Shown here: in pieces, positions 63,662 to 64,000 of the stretch
Numbering within the stretch: position 1 is the stretch's first letter
How the letters are laid out: every line of letters begins with the position of its first letter
From: Gnetum montanum
Lineage: Eukaryota; Streptophyta; Gnetopsida; Gnetales; Gnetaceae
DNA: 64,000 nucleotides
Assembly: GCA_015680685.1 (NCBI GenBank)
Contig: MNCI01036318.1
Span: 57,209 to 121,208, forward strand
Direction: 5' to 3'
The notes under the pieces: generated by a model
The model's input: only the letters and a program-made list of their open reading frames with translations
Told to the model about the DNA's origin: nothing
Database searches by the model: none
Made by a program: the position numbers and the translations under genes

Positions 63662-64000
63662 TGTTAGGTCTTGTTATCAGACCCCTGTTATCAGACCCCT
63701 ATTATCGGAACCCTGATACAAGATACCAAGTCTGATAGGTCCCGATATTGAACCCTCATTATCGAACCCCCAATATCGTAGCCATGATATCGCGTACGCG
63801 ATATCACGGTTCTCGTGTGAGCCTATAAATAAGAGGCGATGCACTTGGTTTTGGCATTAGTTCTTAGTCCCTTACCCAAACTCTTGCACTTTTTCCTTCT
63901 TAGAGTTAGAATTATTTCTTAGTGCATGCTCGCAGTGTGATGATTGTAATTGTACAGCATCCTTTATTCGAGTGTGATGTACTTGGACATGCACATGACC
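63662..64000 (+). repeat. Partial LTR of the A/B/E superfamily at the window end
   Basis: From about 63662 the integrase of element E is interrupted. The segment has repeated TTATCAGACCCC/TTATCGAACCCC words (about 63673-63770), GATATCGCGTACGCGATATC (63787-63806) and TATAAATAA (63824-63832). It then has GCTCGCAGTGTGATG-TTGTAATTGTA and TTTATTCGAGTGTGATGTACTTGGACATG, matching the element A LTR near 12066-12140. The start is approximate; the rest lies beyond the window. Confidence 0.8.

Overview
The window looks like a piece of a very large, transposon-packed seed-plant nuclear genome, plausibly a gymnosperm. The evidence is one intron-containing plant-type gene (cytosolic ribosomal protein S3), a long first intron, plant-type LTR elements with tRNA-Asp or tRNA-iMet primer sites, and heavily decayed, nested retrotransposons. 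AT-rich composition and stops mostly reachable by C-to-T or G-to-A changes suggest old, methylated copies. No bacterial-type features were seen. The only apparently intact gene is RPS3 on the minus strand (ATG at 46797, stop at 40948-40950, six exons, 232 codons).

Left part (1-15.6 kb): the end of a minus-strand LTR (1-587) abuts a decayed chromovirus-like Ty3/gypsy element (C). C's pol is split exactly in its RT region by element A (3507-12663, TSD GAAGG/AAAGG). A has LTRs, a tRNA-Asp primer site, gag and a long 3' ORF, but no pol. C resumes at 12669 with the rest of RT, RNase H, integrase and a chromodomain-like end. 15.6-26.3 kb: remains of another chromovirus (G), then a stretch carrying two receptor-like-kinase pseudogene fragments on opposite strands (19064-19430 plus, 21411-21893 minus) and much unassigned AT-rich sequence.

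Middle (26.3-39.6 kb): element B is a full-structure Ty3/gypsy element of the Athila/Tat type (26293-39632) with a perfect CTCAC TSD. It has gag, protease, RT, RNase H, integrase, a ~2 kb spacer and the same 3' ORF as A. Next come RPS3 (40948-46797), whose 4.7 kb intron 1 carries antisense LINE and SINE pieces, and an L1-like LINE (about 47080-50385, minus) ending just upstream of the RPS3 promoter.

Right part (50.4-64 kb): element E, a minus-strand relative of A and B, runs from its 3' LTR (about 50386-51129) through the 3' ORF to integrase near 63.65 kb. It is interrupted by a complete Copia element D (54778-62183, TSD CTTCC/CTTCT), and D's 5' LTR is itself interrupted by a solo LTR of the A/B/E superfamily (55137-56166, perfect TSD CCTAG). 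A further LTR of that superfamily starts near 63662 and runs off the window.

The most interesting theme is the A/B/E family. Three divergent elements share a roughly 2.7-2.9 kb sense-strand ORF between pol (or gag in A) and the 3' LTR, built from a module with an FPCxIxKLC signature and a long coiled coil. A and B also carry, just upstream of this ORF, a TATA-containing segment that resembles their own LTR promoter. A is a pol-less, non-autonomous version of the layout. Separately, an exact 120 bp duplication flanking an N at 5052 looks like an assembly artefact, because the gag reading frame is continuous only when one copy is counted.
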